Made by a program: the position numbers and the translations under genes
Shown: positions 45,131 to 58,905 of the stretch, piece by piece
How positions within the stretch are numbered: position 1 is the first letter of the stretch
How the letters are laid out: each line of letters begins with the position of its first letter
Notes under the pieces: generated by a model
The model's input: only the letters and a program-made list of their open reading frames with translations
Told to the model about the DNA's origin: nothing
The model's database searches: none
Assembly (NCBI RefSeq): GCF_002776525.5
Contig: NC_045443.1
Span: forward strand, 57,655,615 to 57,719,614
From: Piliocolobus tephrosceles
Lineage: Eukaryota > Chordata > Mammalia > Primates > Cercopithecidae
Length of the DNA: 64,000 nt
Direction of reading: 5' to 3'

Positions 45131-47517
45131 ATTTTTTACCCTAAATGGAACTCTCCCATCATTCTAAGTGTTTTGGTTTTAAGTTCTCATTTTAGTTAAT
45201 GCATGTGGCTAGGTTAAAGAGCTTTAAAATAGGTGATGTTTATTCTTCTGTGAAGAAGGCAGAGGACTTTTTTGCCAAAAGAAACAACAGCACTGTTAGA
45301 TGTTTTCTGGGACATGGTGTGTACCAACTTCTCTTACCTCATGCTACACATGAACTACAAAGCTTTTGAGTGGGAAAGCTTCACCACAGGGGTGAGAACA
45401 GCTACAATGGTGGCAGAAAAATCTGGAGTTTCTGTGGTTCACAGGTCAGTTAGCCAACATTGGTCTCCCAATCATCCGAAAGCCAGAAACATGAGAAACA
45501 GAAAGAATATAGTTTGAGGTGGTGTTGACTTTCCAAGTCCTTTAAACCAGAGAAAACACAGTAGAAGAACCGTCATTTCAGCAAACAAGCTCATGGGGGC
45601 AGAACCACATGTTACTGATGTAATCTCAAAGCTCTGTGCCCTCTATAAATATATGTGCTGATGAGCTATTGTGCTGCGAGCTTTTTCTTCAGTGTTTTAC
45701 TTTCTCATTTCCTTTGATTTCTGTAGAGAGACTATTTTATAGTTCAAACCAAGAAACAATGTAGCAAAGTAGTATATTTACATTAAGACATTACTTGTTT
45801 TGTTTTTGTTTTTCGGGTTTGTATTTTGTTTCCCCCTCTTGTTTTTTAATATTTCCATGTTGACTTAGGCATTGATGACTTGGAAAAATAAGAGTCACTT
45901 TTAAAAATATAAGCCCTAAAATTCAACAATACTGGGAACTATAGAATATCAAAAATAATGCACAGCTACTTTAAGTCATAAAAATTAGAAAAAAAACATT
46001 TAAAAAATTGCACAGTGTATAGGTGAAATGACTTTAAGACAACTAAATGAAATTTAAGAAAAGACCATTTAAAGCTCACTTTAACTCTAATTATTGGGAA
46101 TTCACCTATTGTGGGGAAAAGTATCTATTCTGAGTCAGTCTGTTTTCATTACATGCTAATATTCCAATAAAAGAGGTACAGTGTAGTCGTAGAAAGAGTT
46201 CTAAGTAGCAGTCACAAACACCAGTTGCCATTTATGCTACACTATTAATTAGTTTTCTAACGTTTGTGAAGAAAATTTACCTTCTCTAGGCTAAACATTT
46301 TTAATTTACAAAAGTACAAATGCTAGACTAAATATTATGGAAATTCCCTTTCATGTCTGACGATGTAACTCTGATGTTAAAACACTTATATCTAAATGCA
46401 TTTGCAGGTAGGCTTCTGGCTCATCTCTATTGAACATCCTGCAGAAAGATATGGCTGAAAAACATTTCAGAAATTAATTTAAAAATTACCCTCTTGTATA
46501 GTAAAGTTTTACTTCCATTGAATATTATGAATAAACTTTTTTCAAAGATGTTCTGTAATGCTTCTTGTTAATAAATGTCCATGTGTCCCACAAATATTCT
46601 TTGTAATGTCTGAGAGAAAGCCTACCTCAATGTCTTATCCACTAACAATAAGCAATTTTTACCAATAAGAGGAGGACTCTTACCATTAAGTTGTTAAAAT
46701 CACATTTATTCTATTTTATGACAAAGATTCTCAGACACGCAGATTACCATGTGGGAAGAATAAATATTATACCTTAAGTATTATTTTTGACTAATAAATA
46801 TCAAGAAAATATAAGAGGCTTTAACAAGTGCCTTTGCTTAAAAATAAAGTTATATTTTTGCAAGTAATGCATTTCATAGACAACTTTTCTCATAACTGCA
46901 TCGATAAGCATGTCTAAAACAATGGAGTAGATTTAAATATTCTGTATAAGATTTACTTTGGTCAAAAATTAACAAGTAGTATCTATTTTTTTCTTAACAT
47001 TTGTATTTACCACATGGATAATTTTACATAAAGTAATTTTTTAAAATATGTTTGTTCACTAAGCTGAATTGCCAAAGAAATCAAATTTGTTGTTTATCTG
47101 AAATTTCAATTAAGGAGTCCTGTGTTTTTGTTTTTTATTTATTAAATCTGGCATTCCAGTCACCAAGTTCATATCCTCACAGGAGTAAAATAAGATCTGA
47201 AAAAATTGATAGCAACAAGAAGATACTATGTATATTAATATGAAAGCAGCAGAGTCATAAAAGTCCCCCTAAAAAAAGAAAAATTTTACAATGATTATGC
47301 AAAACCTGGTCAGATTTTGGATTAATAGAGCAGGAAGGGAATTATTCTAAGTGAGGTATATTCTAGCATTGGAAATGGTATAAATAAGGTAAATAGTATC
47401 ACTTGTTTAGGAAAAGTGAGCATGTTGACCTGACGGGGTAAAGGTGAGAGAATGAAAGTAGTAAGGAAAAAATTGAAATGCATTGTGTGAGTTCACCTCA
47501 TAATGGTTCTCAAAATT
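45131..47517. other. Unassigned sequence, higher complexity at 45240-45700
   Basis: The plus frame 45272-45517 (81 codons) has no recognised homology. A TATAAATATA box-like site at 45644-45653 is followed by a GC-richer stretch. From 45720 onward the sequence is AT-rich and featureless. Confidence 0.35.
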
Positions 47518-47657
47518 GCTCAGATGCAGTGGCACATGACTTTAATCCCGGGACTTTGGGAGACTGATGCGGGAGGATTGCTTGAGCCCAAGAGTTTGAG
47601 ACCAGCCTAGGCAGTAAAGCAAGGCCCCATCACTATAATAAAAAAAAAAAATAAAAC
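47518..47657 (+). mobile_element. Alu monomer (FLAM-like), sense
   Basis: About 140 bp from CAGATGCAGTGGCACATG to a short A-run. It reads as a left arm only, old and diverged, with CTTGAGCCCAAGAGTTTGAG as an anchor. Confidence 0.75.
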
Positions 47658-48540
47658 TACTTAATGTTTAAAAAAGTGATTCAGGAAACACAAAAGAGCC
47701 ATTTTAAGTTTCAAGGGAAGATATGATAAAAGCACTTTGAGAAAGATTGTTGAATTTCTTTTTATGAATATATTATAAGGTTTATTTTTAAAAGATTTTC
47801 TTTTAATAAGACATCCAGAAATTTACAAAATAGACCAAATGTGTTTTTACTTATGTAGTTAATATTATAATGCTGGAATGAATATCCCCAATGGCAAATT
47901 ATTAAGAGAGATGATAAAAGTCAGAGTTATAGGCAAAAGTTGCTATTTCAACAGGCTTTGGGCTTTTGGTGAGTTTGGTAATTGAAGGGTAATAAAAAAC
48001 AATACCTGGATACTCGGGCTTGCATGAGGCAGGAAGCTTGAACTGTGTTCCATCCTAAGTAAAATTATCCAATTCTCAATCCCTTAGGAAAAGATAGACT
48101 TAAAAAAAAAAATTACCTGTTTACAGACAAAAGAGCAGGGAATGTTGCTTATGCCATCCTTAATTCTAAATGAAAAAAAAAGGTTCCCTTAAAACTTCAT
48201 AGCTATTAGTTTATCTTACTACTACTCTGAATTTTAATACTCTACTTATATGATCTTGAAATAAAGAAGAAAATGTATCAATTATTTTCTCTCCTATGGT
48301 AATAACACAGTGGCAATTAGTAGTAGTAAAACAAATCATTATCAACGCAAATTACCTATATTCACAAAACCAAACTAAAGAAAAACGGAACCATGAAATA
48401 TAAAATTGCCGTATCTGCAAGCTTACTTTAAGGGACATATACATGACACTTTAACAAATGAAGTTTCTAAAAATGCTAAACGTTTCAAAAAATATAGGTC
48501 TCCATTGCTCTTGCTCAATTAAATAGCAGTAAGAATTGTA
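47658..48540. other. Unassigned AT-rich sequence
   Basis: No feature recognised apart from short A-runs. Confidence 0.4.
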
Positions 48541-49246
48541 TGGGGAGGTTGAGCAAGATAACAGAATACAAGCCTAAACCACTCATCTCTCCCCCACAGG
48601 GACACCGAATTTTAACTACTGTATGCACACACTCACACACATACAAGCATCACATGAACCAAAAATCCTGAGAGCAATCATACTACCTGGTTTTAACTTT
48701 ATATCGCTAGAAGAGGCATTGAAGAAGGTAGAAGAGACAAGCTTGAATCATTGATGCCTTAACTCCCCCATCCCTCAGCAGTGGCCTTCCAGCAGAGAAC
48801 GTCTGTGCACGGGGGAGAGGAAAAACACAGCGACTGGGGGGCCTTTATATTGAACTCAGTGCTAGTGCTGCCTTGTCACAGTGGAGAGTAAGGCTGTACT
48901 GGGTTCAGCCAGTACCCTTGTACAGAGCGAGCATTTAGATCAGACCTAGCCAGAGGTAAATCACTCATTCCAGTGGCTGGACCTTGAGTTTTTTTTAGCA
49001 AGCCTCACTATCGATGGCTGAAGTGCTCTGGGGTCCCAGATAAACTTGAAACTCAATCTAGAATACAAGGAATGCTGGGCTCAGAGCCAGTGGAATAGGG
49101 TGGCACATGACCTAGAGAGTAACCCACAGGGGTGGCTAAGGGAGTGCTTACACCATTCCTCCCCCAACCTCAGGTAGCATAGCTCCCAGCAACAAAAGTG
49201 ACTCCTTCCTTCTGTTTAAGACGAGGAGAGCAAAGAGTAAAGAAGA

Positions 49247-49970
49247 CTTTGTCTTGCATGTTGGATACCAGCTCAGCCACAGTAGGATAGGGCACTGGGT
49301 AGAGTTTTAAGGCCCCAGTTCCACATCCTAGCCCACGACTGACATTTGTAAATAAATTCTGGAGGGAAAGGGAACCCACTGCCTTGAAGGGAATGACCCT
49401 GTCCCGGCAGAATTCATCACCTACTCACTAGAGAATCCTTGGATCCTGAATAGCCAGCAGTGATGCCCAAGTAGTATGCCATGGGCCTTGGGCTTTGTGC
49501 GCTGACTTCAGGTGTGACCCAGCACATTCCTAGCTATGGCGACTATGGTGAAAGACCTCTTCTGTTTGAGAAAAGCAGACAAAATCATAAAGTAAACTTT
49601 GTCTTGCCCTTTAGGTACCAGCTCAATCACAGTTAGGTAGAGCAACAGGAAAGTCCCTGGGGAACCGGAGTCCAGGCCTAGGCTCTTGGACAGCATTTCT
49701 GGACCTGCCCTGAGCCAGAGGGAAGTCCACTGCCCTGAAGGGTGAATCCCAGGCCTGACAGCATTTACCACAAGCCAATGGAAGAGCCCTTGGGCTTTAA
49801 GTGAACAGCCATGGTAGCCTGGCAGAAACCTCTGTGGGGATGGGGCGACGGAGGGAACATGGAGAGGAACCTCTGCCTGTGGAAAAAGGAGGGAAGAGTG
49901 GGAAGAACTTCGTATTTTGGTTTGAGTGCCAACTTAGCTTCAGTGGAATAGAACATCAGGTACATTTCTA

Positions 49971-50001
<31 letters not shown>

Positions 50002-50230
50002 CCTCCAATTCCAGGCTCCCAGAGAGCATCTCTGGAACTGACCAGGGCCTATGGCAGTTCACCACTTTGAAAGGAAGTAAACATACCAGGTTGACTTCAC
50101 CATCTACTGATTGTAGAGTCCCAGAGTCTTGAGTGAACATAGGTGGTAGCCTGCTAGTTGTTACAGAGGGCCTTCGGAGGGACTCAGTGCTGTGCTGGCT
50201 TCAGGTCTGATCCAGCACAGTGCCAGTAAT
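49247..50230 (+). repeat. Tandem repeats within the L1 5' UTR
   Basis: Related units start near 49247 (CTTTGTCTTGCATG), 49597 (CTTTGTCTTGCCC) and about 49908 (CTTCGTATTTTGG), so periods are about 350 and 310 bp. A fourth partial unit reaches 'gctggcttcaggtctgatccagcac'. Such repeated promoters occur in old L1 families. The small minus-strand frames here are shadows of this UTR. Confidence 0.8.
49974..50001. repeat. Poly(T) run in the L1 5' UTR
   Basis: About 28 thymines inside an otherwise GC-rich UTR. No inserted body accompanies it. Confidence 0.9.
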
Positions 50231-50403
50231 GGTGGAAGCAGAGGTGCTTGCATTACTACACCCCTAGTTCCAGGCAGCTCATCACAAAGAGCGACTGTGA
50301 GAAAGGAAAAGGAGCAGGAATCTCTGCCTGATATCCAGATAATTTATCTGGATCTTTTCCAAGACCACCAACGTGGTACCTCAATGAGTCTGCCAAAACC
50401 ACA

Positions 50404-51440
50404 GTGATATTAGGCTCGGGGCCAAAGATTCCTCAAATATCTGGAAAACCTTCTCAAGAAGAATGGACAAAAACAAGCCCAGACTACAAGATTACAATCA
50501 GTACTCAACTCAACAATGCCCAGACACCAGTGAACATCTATAACATCAACATCATACAGGATAACATGCCCTCACCAAATGAAGTAAATAAGGCACCGGG
50601 GGCCAGTCCTGGAGAAACAGAGATATGTGAGCTTTCAGATAGAGAATTCAAAATAGCTGCTTTGAAGAGATTCAAAGAAATTCAAGATAACACAAAGAAG
50701 AAATTTAGAATTCTATCAGATAAATTTAACAAAGATACTAAAATAATTTAAAAGAACTAGACAGACATTCTCGAGTTGAAAAGGCAAATAACATACTGAA
50801 GAATGCATCAGAGTCTCTTAATAGTAGAATTGATCAAGCAGAAGAAAGAATTAATGAGCTTGAAGACAGACTATTTGAAAATACAGTCCGAGGAGACAAA
50901 AGCAAGAAATTAAAAAGAATAAAGCAATCATGACTATGAGATCTAGAAAAGAGACTCAAAATGGAAAATCTAAGAGTTATTGACCTTAAAGAGGAGGTAG
51001 AGAAAGAGATAGGGGTAGAACGTTTATTTAAAGGGATAATATCAGAGAATTTCCCTAACCTAGAGAAATATATAGATATTCAAGTACAAGGAGGTTATAG
51101 AACACCAATCAGATTTAACCCAAAGAAGACTTCCTCAAGGCATTTAATAATCAAGCTCTCAAAGATCAAGGGTAAAGAAAGAATTATAAAAGCAGATAGA
51201 GAAAAGAAACAAATATAAAGGAGCTCCAATACATCTGGTGGCTGACTTTTCAGTGAAAACCTCACAGGCCACGAAAAAGTGGCATGACATATTTAAAGTG
51301 CTGAAGGAAAAAACAAAAATCCTTTTACCCTAGAATACTGTATCCAGTGAAAATATCTTTCAAGCATGAAGGAGAAATAAACACTTTCCCAGACAAAAAT
51401 AAGGTAAGGGATTTCATCAATATCAGACCTTCCTATAAGA
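50404..51440 (+). pseudogene. L1 ORF1 remnant
   Basis: An open piece at 50404-50751 covers the N-terminal region and the start of the coiled coil. Another at 50961-51218 covers the RNA-recognition and C-terminal region, with ENFPNLEKYIDIQVQGGYRTP as the recognisable RRM/CTD signature. In between and after are stops and frame changes. The living protein is an RNA-binding trimer that packages L1 RNA. This copy cannot make it. Confidence 0.88.
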
Positions 51441-51979
51441 AATGTTAAAGGTAGTTTTTTAATAGGAAAGAAAAGGATGTTAAGGAGTAAGAAGATATCA
51501 TCTAAAAGTATAAAACTCAGTGGTAGTGGTAAGCACACAAAAAAGTACACAATATTATAACATTGTAATTGCAGTATGTATGTACTTCTACCCTAAATCA
51601 AAAGACTAAATGATAAATCAAAAATAATAACTACAACAACTTTTTAAGACATAAACAGTGTAATAAAACATAAAGAGAAATAGCAGTTAAAAAGTGAGGG
51701 GATGAAGTTAAAGTATAAAGTTTGTATTAGTTTTCTTTTGCATGTTTGTTTTTTCGTTTATGCAATCAGTGTGAAGTTGTCATCCATTAAAAATAATGGC
51801 TTATAAGATAGTATTTGCCAGACTCATGGTAATCTCAAATCAAAAAACATACAATGGATACACAAAAAAATGAAAAACAAGAAATTAAATCATATAACCA
51901 GAGAAAGTCACTTTCACTAAAAGGAAGACAGTGAGTGAGGAAAAAAGAATCGCACAAAACAACCACAAAACAAATGAAA

Positions 51980-54900
51980 TGGCAAAGGTAAGTTCCTACT
52001 ATCAATAATACTGTAGGTGAACTAAACTCACCAATCAAAAGATATAGAGTGGTTGAATGGTTGAAAAAATAAGACCTCATGATCTTTCACCTACAAGAAA
52101 CACAGTTCACCTGTAAAGATACACATTGGCTGAAAATAAAAAACTGGAAAAAGATTTTTCAGGCCAGTGATAACCAAAAAAGAGCAGGAGTAGCTATATT
52201 TATATCACAAAATATATGAAAAAACTGTGAGAAGAGACAAAGAAGGTCATTATATTATGATGAAGGGGTTAATCCAGAAAGAGGATATAATGATTGTAAA
52301 TATAAATACATCCAACACGAGAGCACTCAGATATATCAAGCAAATATTATTAGAGCTAAAGATATACCCCAATACAGTAATAGCTGGAGACCTCAAATTC
52401 CCACTTTTCAGCATTGGACCATCTCTGAATCAGAAAATCACAGAGAAATATCAAACTTTACTGTAGAATAAACGCACCTAATAGATACTTACAATATATT
52501 TTATCCAATAACTGCAGAATACATATTATTCCCCTCTGTACATGGATCATTCTTAAGGATAGACCATACATTAAGTCACAAAACAAGTCTTAAAACATTC
52601 AAAAAATTGAAATTATATCAAGCATCTTATCTGATCACAATTGAATATAACTAGAAATGAATAAGATGAATTTTGGAAACTGTATAAACACATGAAAATT
52701 AAACAATATGTTCCTGAATGACCAGTGGGTCAATGAAGCTATTAAGAAGAAAATTGAAACTTTTTTTGAAATAGATGATAATGGAAACACAATGTACCCA
52801 TACCTATAGGATACAGCAAAGCGGTTCTAAGAGGAAAATTTATAACTATAAGTGCCTGTATCAAAAGAGAAGAAAAACTTCAAATAAATTACCCAACAAG
52901 GCATATTTCAGATCTAGAAAATGAAGCACCAACTGAGCACAAAATTAGTAGAAGGAAATAATAATTATCAGAGAAGAAATAAATGAAAACAGTACAAAAG
53001 ATGAATGAAACAAAAAGTTGTTTTTTTGAAAGACAGACAAAATTGACAAATCTTTAGCCAGACAAATGAAGAAAAAAGGGAGAAGACACAAATAAATAAA
53101 ATCACGGATGAGAAAGTGAGATACTACAACTAATACCACAGAAATTCAAAGACTTATTAATTACTACTATAAGCAACAATGAAATGGAAAATCTTGAGTA
53201 AATAAATTCTTAGATATATACAACCTACCAGGGTTCAACTATGAAGAAATCCATGCCTAAACAGACCAAAAATAAGTAATGAGATCAAAGCTGTAATAAA
53301 AAGTCTCCCAGTAAAGAAAAGCCCAGGACCCTATGGCTTCACTGCTGAATTCTACCAAGTTTTCCTTTAAAGAAGAGCTAATACCAATCCTACTGAAGCT
53401 GTTCTGAAAAATAAAGTAAAGGGGAACACTGCTGAATTAATTCTGAAAGGCCAGTATTACCCTCATACCAAAGTCAGACAAAGACATATCAATAAGAAAA
53501 AGAGAACTGCTGATGAATATCTCTGAGGAAAATTGATGCAAAAATCCTCAACACAATACTAACAAAGCAAATTCCACAATACATTAAAAAGATCGTTAAT
53601 CAGGCAAGTGGGATCTATCCAACACAGACAAGGATGGTTCAACAGATGCAAATCAATCAATATGGTACATTGTATAAACAGAATGAAGGACAAAAGCCAT
53701 ATAATCATTACAATTGATGCTGAAAAAGCATTTGATTAAATTCAATGTTCCTTCTTGATAAAATCCCTAAAAACAACTGGGGTTAGAAGAAAAATGCCAC
53801 AACATAATAAAAGTTATATATGACACACCCACAGATAGTATCATGCTGAATAGAGAAAACCTGAAAGTCTTTCCTCTAAGATCTGCAACATGACAAGAAT
53901 ATCCACTGTCACCACCGTTATTCAACATAGTACTGAAAGTCCTAGCTAGAGCAATAAGACAATATAAAGATAAAAAGCGCATCAAATTAGAAAATAAGTC
54001 AAATTATCCTTGTTTGCAGATAATATAATCTTAAATTTGTAAATATCTAAAGACTCCACCAAAAAACTATTAGAACTGATAAATTCAGTAAAGTAGCAAG
54101 ATAAAAAATCAGTAGTATTTTTATATGCCAAAGGAAAACACTCTGGCAAAGAAATACAAAATAACCCCATTTGCAATTGCAAGAAATACAGTAAAGTACC
54201 TAAGAATTAACCTAACCAAATAAATAAAAGATCTCTCAATGAAACCTACCAAACAATAACAAAGAAAATTGAAGAGAAAGCAAAAAAAAAGAAAAGTTAT
54301 TTCATACTCATTGTTGGAATAATCAATATTGTTGAAATGTCCATACTATTCAAAGCAATCCACAGATTCAATATAATCTCTATCAAAAAAGCAATGACAT
54401 TCTTCACAGAAATAGAAAAAACAATACTAAAATTTATATCAACCAAAAAAGACCCAGAATAACCAGAGCTATCCTCAGTAAAAAGAAAAAAACTGAGTGG
54501 ATCACGTGATCTGACTTTAAATTATGCTACAGAGCTGTATAACCAAAACAACATGGTACTGGCATAAAAACAGCAGACACACAGACTTACGAGATACAAT
54601 AGAGAACTCAGAAACAAATCCACATCACCTATAGTAAACTCATTTTCAACAAAGCTGCCAAGAACATACGTTGGGGAACAAACAGTCTTTTCAATAAATG
54701 ATGCTAGGGAAACCGAATATCCATATGCAAAATAATGACTCTAGACCCCTGTCTTTCACCATATACAAAAATCAGATGAAAATGGATTGAAACCTTGAAT
54801 CTAAGAACTCAGACTATGAAACTACTACAAGAAAACTTTGGAGAAAGTCTCCAGGACATGGATCTGGGCAAAGATTTCTTGAGTAATAGCCTATAAACAC

Positions 54901-55700
54901 AGTGAGCCAAAGCAAAAATGGACAAATGGGATCACATAAAGTTAAAAACCTTCTGCACAGTAAAGGAAATAATCAACAAAGTGAAGAGACAACCCACAGA
55001 ATGAGAGAAAATATTTGCAAACTACTCATCTGACAAGGGATTAATAACCAGAATATATAATGACATCAAATAACTCTATAGGAATAACATCTAATAATAT
55101 TTATCAAAAGAAGGCATACAAATGGCAAATGGGTATATGAAAAGTTTATCAAAATCATTGATCATCAGAGAAATGCAAATCAAAACTACAATGAGATACC
55201 CCACTCACTTTAAGTAGCTTTTCTCTAAAAGGCAGGCAATAATGCATTCTAGCAAGGATGTAGAGAAAAGGGAACCCTTATACACTTTTGATGAGAATGC
55301 AAATTGATACAGTCACTATGGAGAACAGTTTGAAGTTTCTTCAAAACACGAAAAATAGAGCTACCGTACAATCCAGCAATCTCACTGTTGGCTATAAATC
55401 CAAAGAAAGGAAATCAGTATATCAAAGAAATATCTGCACTCTCATGTTTATTGTAGCCCTGTTTACAATAACCAGGAAGCAGAACAGATTCATAAACAGA
55501 TGAGTGTATAAAGAAAATGTAGTACAAAATGCAGTGTTATTTAGCCATAGAAGAAGAGACCTTGTCGTTGCAAAAATATGGATGAAGCTGCAGTTCAGTA
55601 TGTTACATGAAATAAGCCAGACACAGAAAGACAAAGATTGCATGTTCTCACTTATTTGTGAGTTCCGAAAATCAAAACAATTGAACTCATGGAAATTGAG
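51980..55700 (+). pseudogene. L1 ORF2 remnant (endonuclease and reverse transcriptase)
   Basis: The endonuclease part is visible at about 52020-52620, including the open segment 52227-52466 with RDKEGHYIMMKG. The reverse-transcriptase part runs from about 53270 ('aaagcccaggaccctatggct') to 54300. Its catalytic FADD-type motif reads FADN at 54013-54024, so one aspartate is lost. The C-terminal segment ends near 55700, with an open piece at 55504-55716. Many stops confirm that it is inactive. Confidence 0.88.
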
Positions 55701-56039
55701 AGTAGAAGGATGGTAACCAGAGGCTGAGAGTGCCAGGGGTAGGGGAGGTGGGGATGGTTATTGGGTCCAAAAATTAGTTAGAACAAAATTAGACCTAGTA
55801 TTTGATAGTATCACAGGATGACACTAGTCAATAATTATTTAATTGTACATTTTAAAATGACTAAATATAATTGGATTGTTTGCAAAATAAAAGATGAAAG
55901 TCTGAGGGGATAGACACCACAGTTTTCATAATGTAATTATTATGCATTCTGTGCCTGTATCAAAATATCTCATGTAACTTATAAATATATACACCTACTA
56001 TGTACCCACAAAAATTAAAAATCATGTAGCTTATGCATT

Positions 56040-57130
56040 CAGACATATAGCAATCAGAAACAAAAATTATAATGTCAAAACATAATTTGCAAATTCAAAA
56101 ATACACCTACATACAATTCATGGATCAAAAAAGAATTTATAATAGAAATTAGAAACTACTTGAAATATGAAAGATGTATACATAGATGTTAATTATTTTC
56201 AATGTTCTAATTCTTGATTTTAATTTTGGGCACAGAAGTGTTTTATTGAATATTAAGTAAGTATATAGCATGTAGTTAAACAGACATATAAATTAGATAG
56301 ATAGTGATAGCTATGTAATGAATATAAATAAAAAATGAAAACAAAATAAAATTAAAAGGTCTGAATGGACCAATGAGAATAATGTATCATAACATATGGA
56401 TTTTGATAAATACATTTTGGTTATTCTGAAGTAAAAGAAATGAACTAATTATAAGGATTGTTATTAACGATCTAAAAGTGAAATAGTAAATGCTTTTTGT
56501 ACTATGAAACATGGAACTTAGTGAAATCTGTACTCAGAAATAGTCTTATTTTTAGTGCCAAATTTCACAATTAATATCATAGAGATCATATGTTTATTTT
56601 TAAAAGCTAGTAAAATAATATGAAAATAAACTTATTTATGAAATAATATGAAAATTTTATAAAATAATATGGAAAAAAAAATGAACCAGGAACTATACAA
56701 ATATAAAATGAAAACGTATAAAATAGAAAAAAAAAACACGTTTTAATAATGTTAATGAATTCAAAAGTTACTTATCTTAAAACACCAGAAGACACATAAA
56801 TATAATAAGAGATGGATTATGATGATTTAAAACTTAAATATTACCCAAAGAGACAAGAGAGATAAGATTTATATAAAAAGTAGCCCATGAAACATCGTGA
56901 CAACAAATTTTTAAAGATGGTGAAAATAATTTTAAACCAAAATTGACCTAAAGAGAATTGATGAGATCAATTATCATGAGAAAAATTGGAAAAGTGATTA
57001 AAATTACCTTAAAAACCTATCAGAACGAGACATGTTTAAAGCTATGCTATATCCACTCAAGATAATTACAAGGTCAGTTAAAATACACCTTGTCTGAGAA
57101 ATGCATATAAATCTCCTGGATTCGTTTTTA
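56040..57130 (+). mobile_element. Older L1M ORF2 relic, sense
   Basis: Downstream of the L1MA tail the sequence has L1M-like phrases: 'catggatcaaaaaagaattt' with 'gaaattagaaactacttgaaat', and 'catgagaaaaattggaaaag' with 'accttaaaaacctatcagaa'. These correspond to successive ORF2 points. The L1MA may have inserted into this older copy. Decay makes the limits uncertain. Confidence 0.45.
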
Positions 57131-58739
57131 AAAACAGAATAACATTAATTCTAAAACATATTGAGAGAGTTCAGTGTAAAATTCCTTGAGTGTTTCCACG
57201 CAAGCTGGCTCTCTGCAAAACTTGATGGTACTTCTACGGAAGATGGATGCAACATAGTGCTAAAGACGATTAATATTATACAATGCTACATTTTTGGTTT
57301 TATTCACAGGTTTTATCATATCATACGCTAAACTAACACTGTAGCCTCTGAACCTCCAAGAGAAAGAAGATCCTACTATCATAAATTTTGGGATGCCAGA
57401 ATAAGGTCATGCAAGTGCAATCTTGTAAGTTGGCCTCTGATCATCTTATGGCTTTCCCAAACAGTAAGCACTGGTTATGGATTTTGATTTCTCTGTTGTA
57501 TTGCTGTGAACCAAATGGGTGGAGCACAGCTCTCTAATAATACATTGGATTGAATTATACTTACAAACATTTCAGCCTGAGGGTTTGTTCTAAAAATTTG
57601 GCCTACTTGATCATTGCTCAGACTAATGGACAACAGGAAAACCTCTTACTACTCATATCTCTGTGAATTTTCCCCAATAAATACTGATCCAGAAGGTCTG
57701 AACTATATTATAATACCAACATAAAATAAGAATGTAGAAATTCATTTTGAATTTCTGATTAAAGTAACAGATAAAATCCAACCACATTTTGTTGCATAAT
57801 AATTGTACATAAGCAGGTCTTTTTCCCCAAAGATGATTACAATGAACACACACACACACACACACACACAGAGGCAATATATGTTTAATAGTAAAGGGAA
57901 TATTACTAAACAAAGACATTGTCTATGACTTTTATTTTTAACATGTTTGGGAATTGTATTTTAGTGAGTATGATAAAAGGATAAGAAAATGAAATAATTG
58001 ATGTAAACATTGAAAAGGAAGAGATAAACCACTTTCTTTTTTCAGCAATTTCTTATTTCAAATGATGTAATTAAATAACATAAATATAACAAAAGGTAAT
58101 AGTAAAACCTAAAAGACTTCAAATTAATAAATCATAGATATAAAGTTTATAGACTTAGAACACATTATTACTTATGACCTAGAAATTGATATCAGAAAAC
58201 TTTCCCTTTCAGTATCTGCATATAATAAAATTCTTAAAAATAAATTTCTAAGAATTATTTAAAACAAATGAAAAAGTGTAAAATCTCAATGAAAGAAATA
58301 TGTATGATCAAATTAAGTTGTATACCATATAACTGTATTTTGATTGATATTTTAACTATTTCTAAATTACTTTAGTATAGCTCCAATTTAAATTTAAGAA
58401 TAAGAACAAGCTAGACAATCTATGAAGTCATAATTTTTCTTCATCCCCTTAGAGAGCATAGTTGGCAAGCAAACAAAAGAAGTGAATACCAGTGGCCCAA
58501 CTCTACAATGAGAGACACAACACACAAACCATTTCATCTTTTGCAAAGCCAGGAGAAAGAAGTGACCATCTTAAAAGAGGATAAGGAAAATGAACTTGAA
58601 TTTTAACAAATTCTTAAGGGCTTAGTGTGAGTAGTGATAATTTAGAATAATTGGGAGACCCAGATTGTATAGAATGATTGGGTGAGCCAGACTGGGTCTG
58701 CACCCACTTCCTGTTCTTTTCTCTTTAAAGAGAAATATT
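57131..58739. other. Unassigned sequence with a (CA)n microsatellite
   Basis: The part 57180-57660 is moderately complex and unassigned. The microsatellite is at 57846-57870. The rest is AT-rich without recognised elements. Confidence 0.4.
57846..57870. repeat. (CA)n microsatellite
   Basis: About twelve CA units. Confidence 0.95.
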
Positions 58740-58905
58740 TTTAACTGTGCTAAGAACACTTAATATGAGTCCTACCCTCTTAATAAATTTTAAATGCACA
58801 AAACAGTATTGTTAGCTATAGACACAATGTTGCACAGCAGATCTCTAGAACTTATTCATCTTCTATAACAGAAACTTTATTCCTGTTGAACAGCACTCAC
58901 TTTAA
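58740..58905 (-). mobile_element. L1M 3' end, antisense
   Basis: 'agaacacttaatatgagtcctaccctcttaataaattttaaatg' and 'aatgttgcacagcagatctctagaacttattcatctt' are strong antisense L1M 3' UTR landmarks. Confidence 0.85.

Larger units (their letters stand above)
48541..56020 (+). mobile_element. Near full-length L1 of the L1MA/L1PB class, sense, inactive
   Basis: About 7.5 kb in one orientation. Order: 5' UTR (48541-50400) with tandem repeats, ORF1 remnant (about 50404-51440), inter-ORF region, ORF2 remnant (about 51980-55700) and 3' UTR ending TGTACCCACAAAAATTAAAA. ORF1 and ORF2 are broken by stops and frameshifts. The long ORF1-end extension and the 3' UTR fit L1MA/L1PB rather than L1PA. A large T-run at 49974-50001 interrupts the 5' UTR. 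No clear target-site repeat was found, and the exact 5' boundary is uncertain. Confidence 0.9.

Noticed and set aside
45272..45517. An 81-codon plus-strand frame as a coding exon
   Set aside because: No recognisable domain, and no splice or promoter context beyond a single TATA-like site. It is kept only as a finding on the surrounding block.
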